From Clostridia bacterium (lineage in GTDB: Bacteria; Bacillota; Clostridia; UMGS1810), in the NCBI GenBank assembly GCA_017621495.1, contig JAGATB010000004.1, positions 1 through 47,224 on the forward strand: 47,224 nt of DNA. The letters are read 5' to 3'. Under the pieces are notes generated by a model. The model was not told where the DNA came from, made no database searches, and worked only from the letters and a program-made list of their open reading frames with translations. Below, one piece after another: positions 36,617 to 45,935 of the stretch. A program made the translations under genes and the position numbers. Each line of letters opens with the position of its first letter. The first letter of the stretch is position 1.

Positions 36617-36817
36617 ATGCAAAAAGGTACAGTAAAATGGTTCAATGCAGAAAAGGGATATGGCTTTATTGAGTGTGAAGACGGCAGCGATGTTTTCGTT
36701 CATTTCTCAGCTATCAATATGGAAGGCTACAAGACACTTGCTGAAGGTGACGCTGTAGAATTTGAAGTGATTGATGGTAATAAGGGTCCTCAGGCAGCTA
36801 ATGTTGTTAAGGCGTAA
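36617..36817 (+). CDS. csp: Cold shock protein, CspA family
   Basis: 66 residues, one cold-shock domain (OB fold). RNP1 KGYGFIE and RNP2 VFVHFSAI bind single-stranded RNA; N-terminus [14 protein letters not shown] is diagnostic. RNA chaperone that keeps mRNA open. ATG 36617 follows AGGAGGT (36602-36608); the frame is open to 36536, but that part is the leader. Ends at the terminator 36864-36893. Confidence 0.97.
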   Translation: MQKGTVKWFNAEKGYGFIECEDGSDVFVHFSAINMEGYKTLAEGDAVEFEVIDGNKGPQAANVVKA

Positions 36818-36863
36818 GCACTTGGGATTATTATATAAATAAGTTAATTCTATTATGCGAACG

Positions 36864-36893
36864 AACGCCTCTCCAAATGCGGAGGGGCGTTTT
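36864..36893 (+). terminator. Terminator after the cold shock gene
   Basis: 11-bp stem AACGCCTCTCC/GGAGGGGCGTT with one wobble pair, AAATGC loop, then TTTT. Confidence 0.85.
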
Positions 36894-36919
36894 GACTGTA
36901 TAGTATGGGGAGAATTAAT

Positions 36920-37807
36920 ATGAGTGGTTCACAAATGATAATTGATTTAATAAAACAATCTGATTCCAAATTCAGCAAAAGTCAGAAGAGAATAGCTGAA
37001 TATATAACGAATCATTATGATACAGCGGCTTTCATGACAGCTGCCAAGCTTGCAAAAGTTGTAGATGTAAGTGAGTCTACCGTTGTGCGGTTTGCTTCTG
37101 AGCTTGGTTATGAAGGATATCCGGAATTTCAGAGGTCGCTGAGAGAACTTATCAAAAATAAACTTACACCGCTTCAACGCATGGAGATAACCTCGTCCCA
37201 AATAGGAGATAAGGATGTCTTAAAGAAGGTAGTACAGTCGGATATTGATAAACTAAAACAGACACTTGACACCGTCAATGACAATGAGTTTGAAAATGCA
37301 GTTGATGCACTTACAAACGCAAGGACTGTATATATACTCGGTGCCAGGACGTGTTTCTCGCTTGCTTCATTTCTGGAAGTATATCTTAACATGCTTCTGG
37401 ATAATGTAAAGCTTGTCACTGCAAATTCAGCCAGTGATGTGTTTGAACAAATGCACAGGATAAATTCACAAGATGTACTTGTGGCTATCAGCTATCCGAG
37501 ATATTCTCAGAGGACTTTCAGTGGTGTACAGTTTGCTGCCGAACGAGGTGCAGAGATTATTGCAATTACAGACAGCAGTGCGTCGCCCATTGTGGAGTAC
37601 TCCTCTTGTTCGCTTATAGCAGGATGTGACCTCGGGAATTTTGTTGATTCACTTGTAGCACCACTTAGCCTTGTCAATGCTCTTATCGTTGCTATTGTTA
37701 TGCGAAATAAGGATAAAGCGGTGGAGGCTTTTGATTCCCTTGAAGATATCTGGGATAAGTATCACGCATATAGGATTATTAAAGAGAGTAACAATTCGGA
37801 GGAATAA
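36920..37807 (+). CDS. RpiR/MurR-family transcriptional regulator
   Basis: 295 residues. N-terminal helix-turn-helix (about 15-80, FMTAAKLAKVVDVSESTVVRFASELGYEGYPEFQ) and C-terminal SIS domain (about 120-260, VYILGARTCFSLASFLEVYL) that binds phosphosugars. ATG 36920 follows GGGGAGA; the frame upstream (36905) lacks a site. The flavoprotein gene begins directly at its stop (37808), so they are co-transcribed; no sugar gene lies nearby to reveal the effector. Confidence 0.92.
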   Translation: MSGSQMIIDLIKQSDSKFSKSQKRIAEYITNHYDTAAFMTAAKLAKVVDVSESTVVRFASELGYEGYPEFQRSLRELIKNKLTPLQRMEITSSQIGDKDVLKKVVQSDIDKLKQTLDTVNDNEFENAVDALTNARTVYILGARTCFSLASFLEVYLNMLLDNVKLVTANSASDVFEQMHRINSQDVLVAISYPRYSQRTFSGVQFAAERGAEIIAITDSSASPIVEYSSCSLIAGCDLGNFVDSLVAPLSLVNALIVAIVMRNKDKAVEAFDSLEDIWDKYHAYRIIKESNNSEE

Positions 37808-39028
37808 ATGTCAGATACAGTTGTTGTAATAGGCGGCGGACCGGCAGGTATGATGTCTGCAATTGTTGCCGCTGCAAGAGGAAAATCCGTAATTTTAATT
37901 GAAAAAAATGATTCCCTGGGCAGGAAGCTTCTCATAACGGGAAAGGGCAGATGCAATATCACCAATGATTGTGATATTAGCGATTTTATACCCAATGTAC
38001 CTGTAAATGGTAATTTTTTATATAGTGCATTTTATTCATTTACCAATCGTGATTTGATTTCAATGCTTGAAAAAGCAGGACTTCAGACCAAGGTGGAGAG
38101 GGGAGGCAGAGTTTTTCCGGTATCGGATAAGGCTATTGACGTACTAAATGCCCTTAAAAGGCTGCTAAAGCACTATGGTGTCAGAGTTGTACGTGCCGAG
38201 GTTAATGATATCAAGGTTTCGTCCTCCTGCAAGGAGGTTGTTGTAAACGGTAATCGTGTTGTAAGATGCAATTCCGTGATAATAGCCACGGGAGGCATCA
38301 GTTATCCCAAAACCGGCTCCACAGGCGATGGTTATAGATTCGCCGGTAAATTGGGTCATACCGTTACAGAGCTGAAGGGCTCCTTAGTTCCTTTGAACAT
38401 AAAATCTCCGTATATTCCTAAACTTATGGGTCTGTCACTTAAGAATACAGCAGTTAAAGTATACAGAGATTCTCAGCAAATTTATGATGACTTTGGCGAG
38501 ATGCTTTTCACTCATTACGGTGTCAGTGGTCCTGTTATTTTGAGTGCCAGTTCACATATGCGTAACTTTAAAAATCACACATATGAGCTTATTATTGATT
38601 TAAAGCCCGCCTTGGATAACGACACTCTCGACAAACGAATACTGAGAGATTTTATAAAAGAAAAGAATAAAATGTTTATCAATTCTTTAGACGACCTGCT
38701 GCCCAAGAAGATGATACCTGTAGTGGTTGAAATGACAGGCATCGATCCGCAGAAACAAGTGAACGAAATAACACGTGAAGAAAGAAAGACATTGCTCACC
38801 ACACTCAAAAAAATGCGTTTTAAAGTGGATTCACTTAGACCGGTATCGGATGCCATAATCACATCCGGCGGTGTCAGCGTAAAGGAAATTAACCCTAAAA
38901 CGATGGAATCAAAGCTTTGTCCGGGAGTTTACTTCGCCGGAGAGGTAATAGATGTGGATGCATATACCGGCGGCTTCAATCTGCAGATTGCTTTTTCTAC
39001 CGGATATCTTGCAGGCAAAAATGTATAA
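37808..39028 (+). CDS. HI0933-family FAD-dependent oxidoreductase
   Basis: 406 residues. N-terminal FAD-binding GGGPAGMMSAIVAAARGKSVILIEK (dinucleotide fold), then LGRKLLITGKGRCNITN, the hallmark of the HI0933/YhiN group, and a C-terminal ITSGGVSVKEINPKTMESK...GLYFAGEVIDVDAYTGGFNLQIAFSTG-type return to the FAD site. Substrate unknown. Shine-Dalgarno CGGAGGA overlaps the end of the RpiR gene. The protein is often annotated as an aminoacetone oxidase family enzyme, which should not be taken as its function. Confidence 0.92.
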   Translation: MSDTVVVIGGGPAGMMSAIVAAARGKSVILIEKNDSLGRKLLITGKGRCNITNDCDISDFIPNVPVNGNFLYSAFYSFTNRDLISMLEKAGLQTKVERGGRVFPVSDKAIDVLNALKRLLKHYGVRVVRAEVNDIKVSSSCKEVVVNGNRVVRCNSVIIATGGISYPKTGSTGDGYRFAGKLGHTVTELKGSLVPLNIKSPYIPKLMGLSLKNTAVKVYRDSQQIYDDFGEMLFTHYGVSGPVILSASSHMRNFKNHTYELIIDLKPALDNDTLDKRILRDFIKEKNKMFINSLDDLLPKKMIPVVVEMTGIDPQKQVNEITREERKTLLTTLKKMRFKVDSLRPVSDAIITSGGVSVKEINPKTMESKLCPGVYFAGEVIDVDAYTGGFNLQIAFSTGYLAGKNV

Positions 39029-39039
39029 AAAATCTTGAT

Positions 39040-39492
39040 GTGTTAAAACTAACCGTAAAATTAATTACGGTGGTGTTTATAATTAAAAATATAATTATTG
39101 CTATACTTATTCCGCTTCTCGTGCTGGTAACTGTACAGCTGTGTCTCAAAAATCCTGAAACAAGGGAGCTTTTTACTGATGTTGAGAGATACGAAAATAT
39201 TAATTATACAGGGTTTAAAAGCTCAGAAAGCACAACGTTAAACATCACCTTTGAGGGTGGTGCTTCTAAGTCTGTTTCTGTACTTTTTAACGGTAATACC
39301 GTATCGGATGTAACAGCGCAATCAATTAAACTTGATATAAAATGCAGCGGAATTCTGGAAATAAATAATAACAGCGGCTCTGTAATCAAAGCCGCTGTTA
39401 ATTGTGATGATGAAGATGTGATTATAAATATACACAATACTGAATTTAACCGGGGAATAAGCTCTCTTGCTTCTGTCTCTTTTGCTAAATAA
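39040..39492 (+). CDS. Small membrane-anchored protein of unknown function
   Basis: Up to 150 residues. One N-terminal membrane helix (IIKNIIIAILIPLLVLVTVQL) and a soluble, probably external, Ser/Asn/Asp-rich beta-type domain. The start is unsure: GTG 39040, 39070 and 39073 are in frame and none has a good ribosome site; a hairpin ACCGTAA-AATTAA-TTACGGT (39052-39071) lies among them. The frame is open further upstream, but that part overlaps the flavoprotein gene out of frame. Unrecognised domain. A perfect 11-bp inverted repeat lies in its coding region (39369-39400). It ends 2 bp before the convergent hemZ. Confidence 0.65.
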   Translation: MLKLTVKLITVVFIIKNIIIAILIPLLVLVTVQLCLKNPETRELFTDVERYENINYTGFKSSESTTLNITFEGGASKSVSVLFNGNTVSDVTAQSIKLDIKCSGILEINNNSGSVIKAAVNCDDEDVIINIHNTEFNRGISSLASVSFAK

Positions 39493-39494
39493 AT

Positions 39495-40925
39495 TTATCT
39501 AACTTTCAAAACATCCTTCCGTGCAATCATTTCATCAATTCTGTTTATGTATTCGGAAACTTCCTTCACATTAAAAATCCTGTCGATTTTGGAGCCGTCA
39601 ATTATTTTGGTTGATGCTCCTGCTCCGATTGCATATATACTCTGCACTTCTTCCATAATATATATGTTATACAGGCATTCGTGACCTTTGTCACAATATC
39701 CCACATTCTCCAGATTTCCCAGCATGTTTTTTTGCCTGTACATGTAGTAAGGACTTTTATTCATAAGCTTCATCATATTATCTGCTGCAGACAGCATATT
39801 ATTTACTGTATTTGCTGCAGACGGAGTATACATTGAGTATTTTTCATCAAGATATGAACCTCTCTTGATTGACATTGTGTGGACTGTTACACTCTGGGGG
39901 TTGAGTTTTCTGATTTCCTTTAATGTATAGTCAAAATCCGCTTCCGTTTCATCGGGCAAACCGGCAATCAAATCAGTATTAATATGCGTAAATCCGCATT
40001 TTACAGCCATTTCATACGTTCTTATTATATCTTCCGGTGTGTGCCTTCTGCCTATGATATCCAAGGTTTTCTGATTCATGGTCTGTGGATTTATACTTAT
40101 TCTGGATATACCATAGCTGCGTATTATTTTAAGCTTTTCTTCGTTGATTGTGTCCGGCCTTCCTGCTTCCAGAGTATATTCTCTTATCTTTGATAAATCA
40201 AAATTATTTGCTGTTTCATACAGCAATCGGTCCAGTTGCTTTTCTGACAGTGCAGTAGGTGTGCCGCCTCCTATATATACTGTATCTATGGATAATCCGT
40301 TATTTTTCAGTAAATCTGCAGTGTATTTAATTTCCTTGCACAAGGCATCCATATAAGGTTCTGTAAGCGTATTTGAAAACTTAATAGACTGTGATGTAAA
40401 TGAACAATACAGACATCTCGTAGGGCAGAAGGGTATACCTATATACAAGCTTACGGAATTTTGCGGCATTGTTTTGATGAGCTCCTGTTCTCTCAGTGCC
40501 ACTTGCAGAGCAAGGTTTGTCTTTTTTTCACAGCATTCATAAAAATCAATGAAATGCTTTTTGATTTCTGAGATACTGCTACCGCTTTCATACATTTCAC
40601 GCACTATCTTGCCGGGACGTATACCGGTTATAAGACCCCAAGGCAGAACAGTATCGAGAGCTTCCTTCATCACTTCATTTACCGACTTTTTTATATATGT
40701 TTTGCTGTAGGAATCAGTTTCGAATGAATATGTATATCTTTTATCATTGAGAGCAAGTGAAGCGTTATATATATACATATCGTCCTTTAAATGCACTTCG
40801 GATATAAGATAATCCCCGTGGCAGGGGATTGTCTCGGTAAGTTCAATTTTGATTTTTGGAATATGTGCACTTATCATTTCACGTGCGGCGTATTCCTCAT
40901 TGTGGTTTAACAATATTAGTTTCAT
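39495..40925 (-). CDS. hemZ: Coproporphyrinogen III dehydrogenase-like radical SAM protein HemZ
   Basis: 476 residues. HemZ-specific N-terminal part (about 1-155) with LPWGLITGIRPGKIVRE, then the radical SAM core with CPTRCLYCSF (Cx3Cx2C plus following Phe/Tyr), GGGTPTALSEKQL, ISINPQTMNQKTLDIIGRRH and NTDLIAGLPDE. Related to oxygen-independent coproporphyrinogen oxidase of heme synthesis; in heme-poor anaerobes the real substrate is uncertain. HemW is less likely because of the long N-terminal part. Last gene of the recJ-relA-MBL-hemZ operon, 6 bp after the MBL gene. Confidence 0.88.
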   Translation of the reverse strand: MKLILLNHNEEYAAREMISAHIPKIKIELTETIPCHGDYLISEVHLKDDMYIYNASLALNDKRYTYSFETDSYSKTYIKKSVNEVMKEALDTVLPWGLITGIRPGKIVREMYESGSSISEIKKHFIDFYECCEKKTNLALQVALREQELIKTMPQNSVSLYIGIPFCPTRCLYCSFTSQSIKFSNTLTEPYMDALCKEIKYTADLLKNNGLSIDTVYIGGGTPTALSEKQLDRLLYETANNFDLSKIREYTLEAGRPDTINEEKLKIIRSYGISRISINPQTMNQKTLDIIGRRHTPEDIIRTYEMAVKCGFTHINTDLIAGLPDETEADFDYTLKEIRKLNPQSVTVHTMSIKRGSYLDEKYSMYTPSAANTVNNMLSAADNMMKLMNKSPYYMYRQKNMLGNLENVGYCDKGHECLYNIYIMEEVQSIYAIGAGASTKIIDGSKIDRIFNVKEVSEYINRIDEMIARKDVLKVR

Positions 40926-40931
40926 AATAAA

Positions 40932-41555
40932 TTACCTGTGTACAAATGGATTATTTTTCATTTCAAATTTAACACTTGTAGGATTGCCGTGTCCCGGATA
41001 TATCATCGTATTACTATCCAGAGAATAAATTTTTTCTACAATAGATTTTTCAATTTCTTTGAAGCTGCCTCCCGGAAAATCCGTTCTGCCTATGGAGCCG
41101 TAAAAGAGTGTATCTCCGCTTATAAGACAATTTTCAAAATGAATACACATACTGCCTTTTGTGTGCCCCGGAGTGTGCAGAAATCTGATTTCACCATTGC
41201 CAAAGGGGAGAGTATCACCGTCACTTACGCAGATATCTGCCGTAGTTTTGGGAGAATGCATACCAAACATACTGCATAGATTGTATGTGTCGTTATTTAA
41301 TGCGTCATTTTCCTCAGAGCATATAACCACAGGCACATCATACACAGCTTTCACGGAGTCAAGTGCACCTATGTGATCAGCGTGAGCATGAGTGAGTATG
41401 ATATATTTTAACTGTGCACCGCTATCCTTAATTAAATCAATAGCAACATCTGCGCACGCACCCGGATCTACAACGAATAGTTCGTTGGTTTCTTCACAGG
41501 TGACCATATAGAAGTTTGCTCCCATGTTGCCCAGGGGTGATGTTTTTATTTTCAT
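40932..41555 (-). CDS. MBL-fold metallohydrolase (glyoxalase II-like)
   Basis: 207 residues. Metal-binding THAHADHIGALD (HxHxDH), HTPGHTKGSMC, SGDTLFYGSIGRTDFPGG and YPGHGNPTSV supply the two-metal ligands of the glyoxalase II subgroup. Likely a thioester hydrolase in the cytoplasm; the substrate is not known. Sits between relA and hemZ, a gene order common in Clostridia, with 19 and 6 bp gaps. Confidence 0.93.
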   Translation of the reverse strand: MKIKTSPLGNMGANFYMVTCEETNELFVVDPGACADVAIDLIKDSGAQLKYIILTHAHADHIGALDSVKAVYDVPVVICSEENDALNNDTYNLCSMFGMHSPKTTADICVSDGDTLPFGNGEIRFLHTPGHTKGSMCIHFENCLISGDTLFYGSIGRTDFPGGSFKEIEKSIVEKIYSLDSNTMIYPGHGNPTSVKFEMKNNPFVHR

Positions 41556-41574
41556 ACATGTACCTCGCTATGTT

Positions 41575-43764
41575 TTAGTTGTTTCTTGTAACTTCTACAA
41601 GATCTTTGAGCTTCTTAAGCTTTTTGATAAGCACATTGAGTTGGTCTGTGTTTGATACCTCCACGGATATTTCCACTATGCCCAGTCCGTCTTTGGTGCT
41701 TCTGGCGTTCAGAGATTTAAGGGATACCTTGGTTTCGCTTACTACATTTGCTACTTCCAGTACCAGACCGTTTCTGTCAGCACATACAACCTTCAGCTTA
41801 GACAGATATGATGTGCTTGCATTGGTTTCCCATGATACATCTATAAGTCTTGCTTTTTCTGATTCATCCTTTAGCATAGCGGCTACATTTATACAATCCT
41901 GACGATGTATTGACACACCTCTGCCTCGGGTTATATAGCCTATAATCTTATCACCCGGCACGGGACTGCAGCATTTGGAGTATCGTATGAGACAGTTTTC
42001 TATTCCTTTTACTATGATACCGTCTGACGCACCCTTGTGATGTGAAGAATCCTTGTGTGCAGGTATTTCCGTAGGAATTGAAACAATCGGCTCTACCTTG
42101 GTATTAAGCTTTTTGTATTCGTCTTTAAGTTTGTTTATAAGATTTGCTATATGCAAACCGCCATATCCGAGATTTGCATATAAATCGTCTTCGCTGGCAT
42201 AACCGTATCTCTTGACAATCCTTGAAATATAGTCAGGTGAGTTCAGACTAAGCTGAGACAGCCCTTGGCGCTTAAGCTCTTTTTCAAGCATGTCTTTGCC
42301 CAAGATAATATTTTCTTCTCGGTTTTCCTTTTTAAACCAAGCATTGATTTTATTTCTGGCTTGACCGGTTTTTACAATTTTGAGCCAATCCATACTTGGT
42401 CCATGCACAGCAGATGAGGTAATTATCTCTACTATGTCTCCGTTTTTGAGCTGATATTCCAAGGGAACGATTTTACCGTTTACCTTGGCTCCCTGCATCT
42501 TGTATCCTATAGCCGAGTGTATACTGAAAGCGAAGTCTATTGGTGTAGAACCGGCAGGGAAGGAGAGTACATCACCCTTTGGTGAGAATACAAATACCTG
42601 GTCTGTAAACAGGTCAATTCGGAGTGTTTGCAGGAATTCTTCTTCGCTTTTGGCGTCGCTTTGTACATCCAGTATCTGGCGAACCCATTGGAATTTTTGT
42701 TCCATGTTGGGTGAAGAAGAGGTTGTTCCTTCCTTGTACTTCCAGTGAGCAGCAATACCGTTTTCTGCAATTTCATGCATTTCACGTGTTCTGATTTGTA
42801 TTTCAAAGGGTCTGCCGTCGCTGCCTATAACGGTCGTATGGAGAGATTGATACATGTTTGGTTTGGGCATGGCTATATAGTCTTTGAAACGACCGGGCAT
42901 AGGCTTATAAAGCTCATGAGCAGCGCCCAAAGCGGCATAACAATCACTTACGGAATCTGTAATTATCCTCACAGCAAACAAATCATATATCTGGTCCAAG
43001 GTCTTGTTTTGTGTAAACATTTTTCTGTATATGCTGTAGAAATGTTTCGGTCTGCCGTCAATTTTGCAGTTGATATTAAGTTCACTTAATTTCTGTTTTA
43101 AATCAAGTTTAATTACGTCAATATACTGTTCACGTTCCTGACGTTTTTGATTAATGCCTTTCATGATTTCGTAGTATGCTATAGGGTCAATGTATTTAAG
43201 AGACAAATCCTCCAGTTCCCATTTAATTTTATACATACCCAGTCTGTGAGCAAGCGGTGCAAATATACTCAGAGTCTCTCTGGCTTTTTCACGCTGTTTC
43301 TCTTCGCTCATGCTGATGAGTGTGCTCATGTTATGCATTCTGTCTGCAAATTTGATAATGATTACCCGGATGTCGCTTGCCATGGCAAGAAACATTTTTC
43401 TTAAGTTTTCCATATCTCTTTCTTCTTTGTTGGAAAACTCGATTTTATCAAGCTTGGTAACGCCATCCACCAGGAGTGCCACCTGCTCTCCGAAAAGGCG
43501 TGTTATATCCTCCCGTGAGTATGCTGTGTCTTCTACTACATCATGCAAAAGCGCAGCACATATGGAGTCTACATCCATTTGCATACCGGCTACAGTGTTG
43601 GCAACTGCCAAGGGATGAGTAATGTAAGGTGTGCCGGATATACGTTTTTGGTCTTTGTGAGCGTCATCTGCCAGCTTGTAAGCCGATGTTATCTTATCAA
43701 TATCAGCCTTGGGGTTATATTTCTTTACTGTTTCAATCAATTTTTCAAAAGTATTATTTGGCAT
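41575..43764 (-). CDS. relA: Bifunctional (p)ppGpp synthetase/hydrolase (RelA/SpoT, Rel)
   Basis: 729 residues. HD hydrolase domain (about 20-200) with H50, H74-D75 in LLHDVVEDT, so hydrolysis is probably active; synthetase domain (about 230-350) with GRFKDYIAMPKPNMYQSLHTT read in parts; TGS domain (about 390-455, VFVFSPKGDVLSFPAGSTPIDFA); conserved-Cys region (YSKCCSPVPGDKIIGY); and C-terminal ACT domain (about 655-729). Sets ppGpp level in the stringent response. ATG 43764 follows GGAGGTAGTC. 23 bp after recJ in the operon. Confidence 0.96.
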   Translation of the reverse strand: MPNNTFEKLIETVKKYNPKADIDKITSAYKLADDAHKDQKRISGTPYITHPLAVANTVAGMQMDVDSICAALLHDVVEDTAYSREDITRLFGEQVALLVDGVTKLDKIEFSNKEERDMENLRKMFLAMASDIRVIIIKFADRMHNMSTLISMSEEKQREKARETLSIFAPLAHRLGMYKIKWELEDLSLKYIDPIAYYEIMKGINQKRQEREQYIDVIKLDLKQKLSELNINCKIDGRPKHFYSIYRKMFTQNKTLDQIYDLFAVRIITDSVSDCYAALGAAHELYKPMPGRFKDYIAMPKPNMYQSLHTTVIGSDGRPFEIQIRTREMHEIAENGIAAHWKYKEGTTSSSPNMEQKFQWVRQILDVQSDAKSEEEFLQTLRIDLFTDQVFVFSPKGDVLSFPAGSTPIDFAFSIHSAIGYKMQGAKVNGKIVPLEYQLKNGDIVEIITSSAVHGPSMDWLKIVKTGQARNKINAWFKKENREENIILGKDMLEKELKRQGLSQLSLNSPDYISRIVKRYGYASEDDLYANLGYGGLHIANLINKLKDEYKKLNTKVEPIVSIPTEIPAHKDSSHHKGASDGIIVKGIENCLIRYSKCCSPVPGDKIIGYITRGRGVSIHRQDCINVAAMLKDESEKARLIDVSWETNASTSYLSKLKVVCADRNGLVLEVANVVSETKVSLKSLNARSTKDGLGIVEISVEVSNTDQLNVLIKKLKKLKDLVEVTRNN

Positions 43765-43787
43765 AATGACTACCTCCTTTATATGAT

Positions 43788-45773
43788 TTATTTAGAGCTG
43801 TATTTCCTATATGTTTCAGACTGCAAAAGGTCATTTTTTAAATGAAAATTAATTCCTTCGCAAATCCGCAAAGAAGCCCCATGAGTATCAGTGTTGATTA
43901 TGTTAAGCTCTTCAAAAATTTTTAATGCTGTTTGTATTTTTGGATTATTGATATTTAGCTTTTTAACAGGGGATAATGATATTGTACTTTCGTCATCAAA
44001 ATTCATCATTTTGCGGCTGATGTTATTTTTAATATCAGTAAATATAGCAGCAAGCTCTGCTCTGCTCACCATTTTGGTTGTATCTGCAGGGTGGATGTCT
44101 CGCACTATGAATTGAGCACGCAGGTTTCCTCTGAATTCATTGATATTAAGATTACCGGCTACGCATATATAATCTCCCTGTGAATAGCACTTAGCTTCAT
44201 CAGCCATGCCAAATGCAGGCAATTCTTTGGTAACATGACCGTTGCTGACTGTTAAAAATGCATGCTTTCCGTTTTGAGTGTATCGTACGGATTCTATCAT
44301 CAAATCGTTTATACACAACGTAGGCACCTTATTTTCTATGCCATAAGGCTCCAGAACCTTAAGAGAATTAAATGTATCTACCGTGAGGTCTTTTAATTCT
44401 ATCACACTGTCTATATCCAGAGACGGTATGCTTACACTTTCGGTAAGGAGCGGTTGTATATGCATATTTATAGCTCTACGGAACTCATCAATCCTGCCTT
44501 GCTTTACGGTGAAGCCGGCAGCAAGCTCATGACCGCCGAATCTTATAAGCTCGCCACTGCAGCTCGATAACGCATCAACCAGGTTGATACCTCGTATGCT
44601 TCTGCCGGAGGCTTTGCCTGTTCCGTCTTTGTTGATACTTACTACGGCACTCGGTTTGTAAAATTTTTCGGTTAATTTAGAAGACACTATGCCTATAATG
44701 CCGTGTGCCCATTCATCTTTTGCAACTAATATGAAGCTGTCATTTTCAAGATTGTCTTGTGAAATTATACTTAGTGCCTCGTTATAAATCTTCAGCTCTT
44801 CTGCTTGCCTTAAGCGATTACATTCGTCAAGCTTAAGTGCTTTGCGGTATGCGCTCTGAGCATCTTTTTCCAGCAGGAGCTCAACAGATTGCCCGGCGTG
44901 AGACATTCTCCCTGCAGCGTTTAGCCTCGGAGCAATGCCGAAACTGATATCCGTGGAAGTAATGCTGTCCGGATTTAATCCCGCAACCTGCAATATAGCT
45001 TTGATACCTTGATTTTGCGTTCTTTTCAGCTTTTCTATACCAACAGATGCTATATAACGATTTTCGCCCGTAAGGGGCACCATATCTGCCACAGTACCTA
45101 CTGCAGCAATATCACAATATCTGTCAAATATACTTTCATCAAGACCGGACAATGCATATATCAGCTTAAATGCAACACCCACACCTGCCAAAGCATCGAA
45201 AGGATAGCCGGCTGCAGGTATTTTGGGGTTAACTACAGCCACTGCATTGGGCAGTACTTCCTTAAGTGTATGGTGATCTGTAATTACCACGTCTATTCCA
45301 AGCTTAGAAGCATAGTCCACTTCATCCACAGCTGTGATGCCCACATCAACGGTAATTATCAGAGTGATTCCCCGTGAATTTAATGTATCTATAGCAGAAG
45401 TATTCATCCCGTATCCTTCTTCAATTCTGTCCGGGATGTAGTAACTGACATCTGCTCCAAGTGACTTAAGATAATCATAAAGTATATATGTAGCTGTGAT
45501 TCCGTCTGCATCATAGTCACCGTATACGGTTATTTTTTCTTTGCAATTAACCGCAAGCTTAATCCTGTCAATGGCTTTTTTCATATCATTGAGCATTAGC
45601 GGATTGTAGAACGCTTCTTTATCCAAACTCAGAAAGTCCCTTGCATCCTCATATTTAAAACCTCTAGCACACAAAATTTGAGCTGCGAGCATAGAAACAT
45701 TAAGTTCTTCTGATATACGCAGTGCTTCATCATTGTTTTGCTGAGGCATAATCCATCTCTTTGTTTTTAACAA
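43788..45773 (-). CDS. recJ: Single-stranded-DNA-specific exonuclease RecJ
   Basis: 661 residues. DHH-family phosphoesterase motifs: YGDYDADGITATYIL (motif I), VDVGI, ITDHHTLKEVLP (DHH, motif III) and FGIAPRLNAAGRMSHA (motif IV), then a DHHA1 domain with FGGHELAAGF, and an OB fold. Degrades 5' ended single strands in repair and recombination. Start TTG 45773 keeps the family residues KRWIMPQQ; ATG 45749 would remove RWI, and the ribosome site is weak for both. First gene of the operon. Confidence 0.93.
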   Translation of the reverse strand: MLKTKRWIMPQQNNDEALRISEELNVSMLAAQILCARGFKYEDARDFLSLDKEAFYNPLMLNDMKKAIDRIKLAVNCKEKITVYGDYDADGITATYILYDYLKSLGADVSYYIPDRIEEGYGMNTSAIDTLNSRGITLIITVDVGITAVDEVDYASKLGIDVVITDHHTLKEVLPNAVAVVNPKIPAAGYPFDALAGVGVAFKLIYALSGLDESIFDRYCDIAAVGTVADMVPLTGENRYIASVGIEKLKRTQNQGIKAILQVAGLNPDSITSTDISFGIAPRLNAAGRMSHAGQSVELLLEKDAQSAYRKALKLDECNRLRQAEELKIYNEALSIISQDNLENDSFILVAKDEWAHGIIGIVSSKLTEKFYKPSAVVSINKDGTGKASGRSIRGINLVDALSSCSGELIRFGGHELAAGFTVKQGRIDEFRRAINMHIQPLLTESVSIPSLDIDSVIELKDLTVDTFNSLKVLEPYGIENKVPTLCINDLMIESVRYTQNGKHAFLTVSNGHVTKELPAFGMADEAKCYSQGDYICVAGNLNINEFRGNLRAQFIVRDIHPADTTKMVSRAELAAIFTDIKNNISRKMMNFDDESTISLSPVKKLNINNPKIQTALKIFEELNIINTDTHGASLRICEGINFHLKNDLLQSETYRKYSSK

Positions 45774-45816
45774 TTTATATACACCACGCTAACTGATTAC
45801 AATTATATAATATATT

Positions 45817-45845
45817 ATTATACCATTTGATTGAGCAAAGTGCAA
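45817..45845 (-). promoter_or_regulatory. Promoter of the recJ-relA-MBL-hemZ operon
   Basis: Minus strand TTGCAC (45840-45845), 17-bp spacer, TATAAT (45817-45822). Confidence 0.8.
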
Positions 45846-45881
45846 GAATTTTATTAAATTATTTGTAAGTTTTGTATATGC

Positions 45882-45910
45882 TTGAATTTTTGATGAAAAT
45901 ATGATATACT
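45882..45910 (+). promoter_or_regulatory. Promoter of the HAD hydrolase gene
   Basis: TTGAAT (45882-45887), 17-bp spacer, TATACT (45905-45910). Divergent from the recJ promoter. Confidence 0.7.
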
Positions 45911-45935
45911 GATTAATATTTTGGAGGTGCATCAT

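Noticed and set aside
38917..39039. Long upstream extension of the small membrane protein
   Set aside because: It overlaps the flavoprotein gene in another frame and gives an Arg/Cys-rich sequence, as expected for shadow translation.
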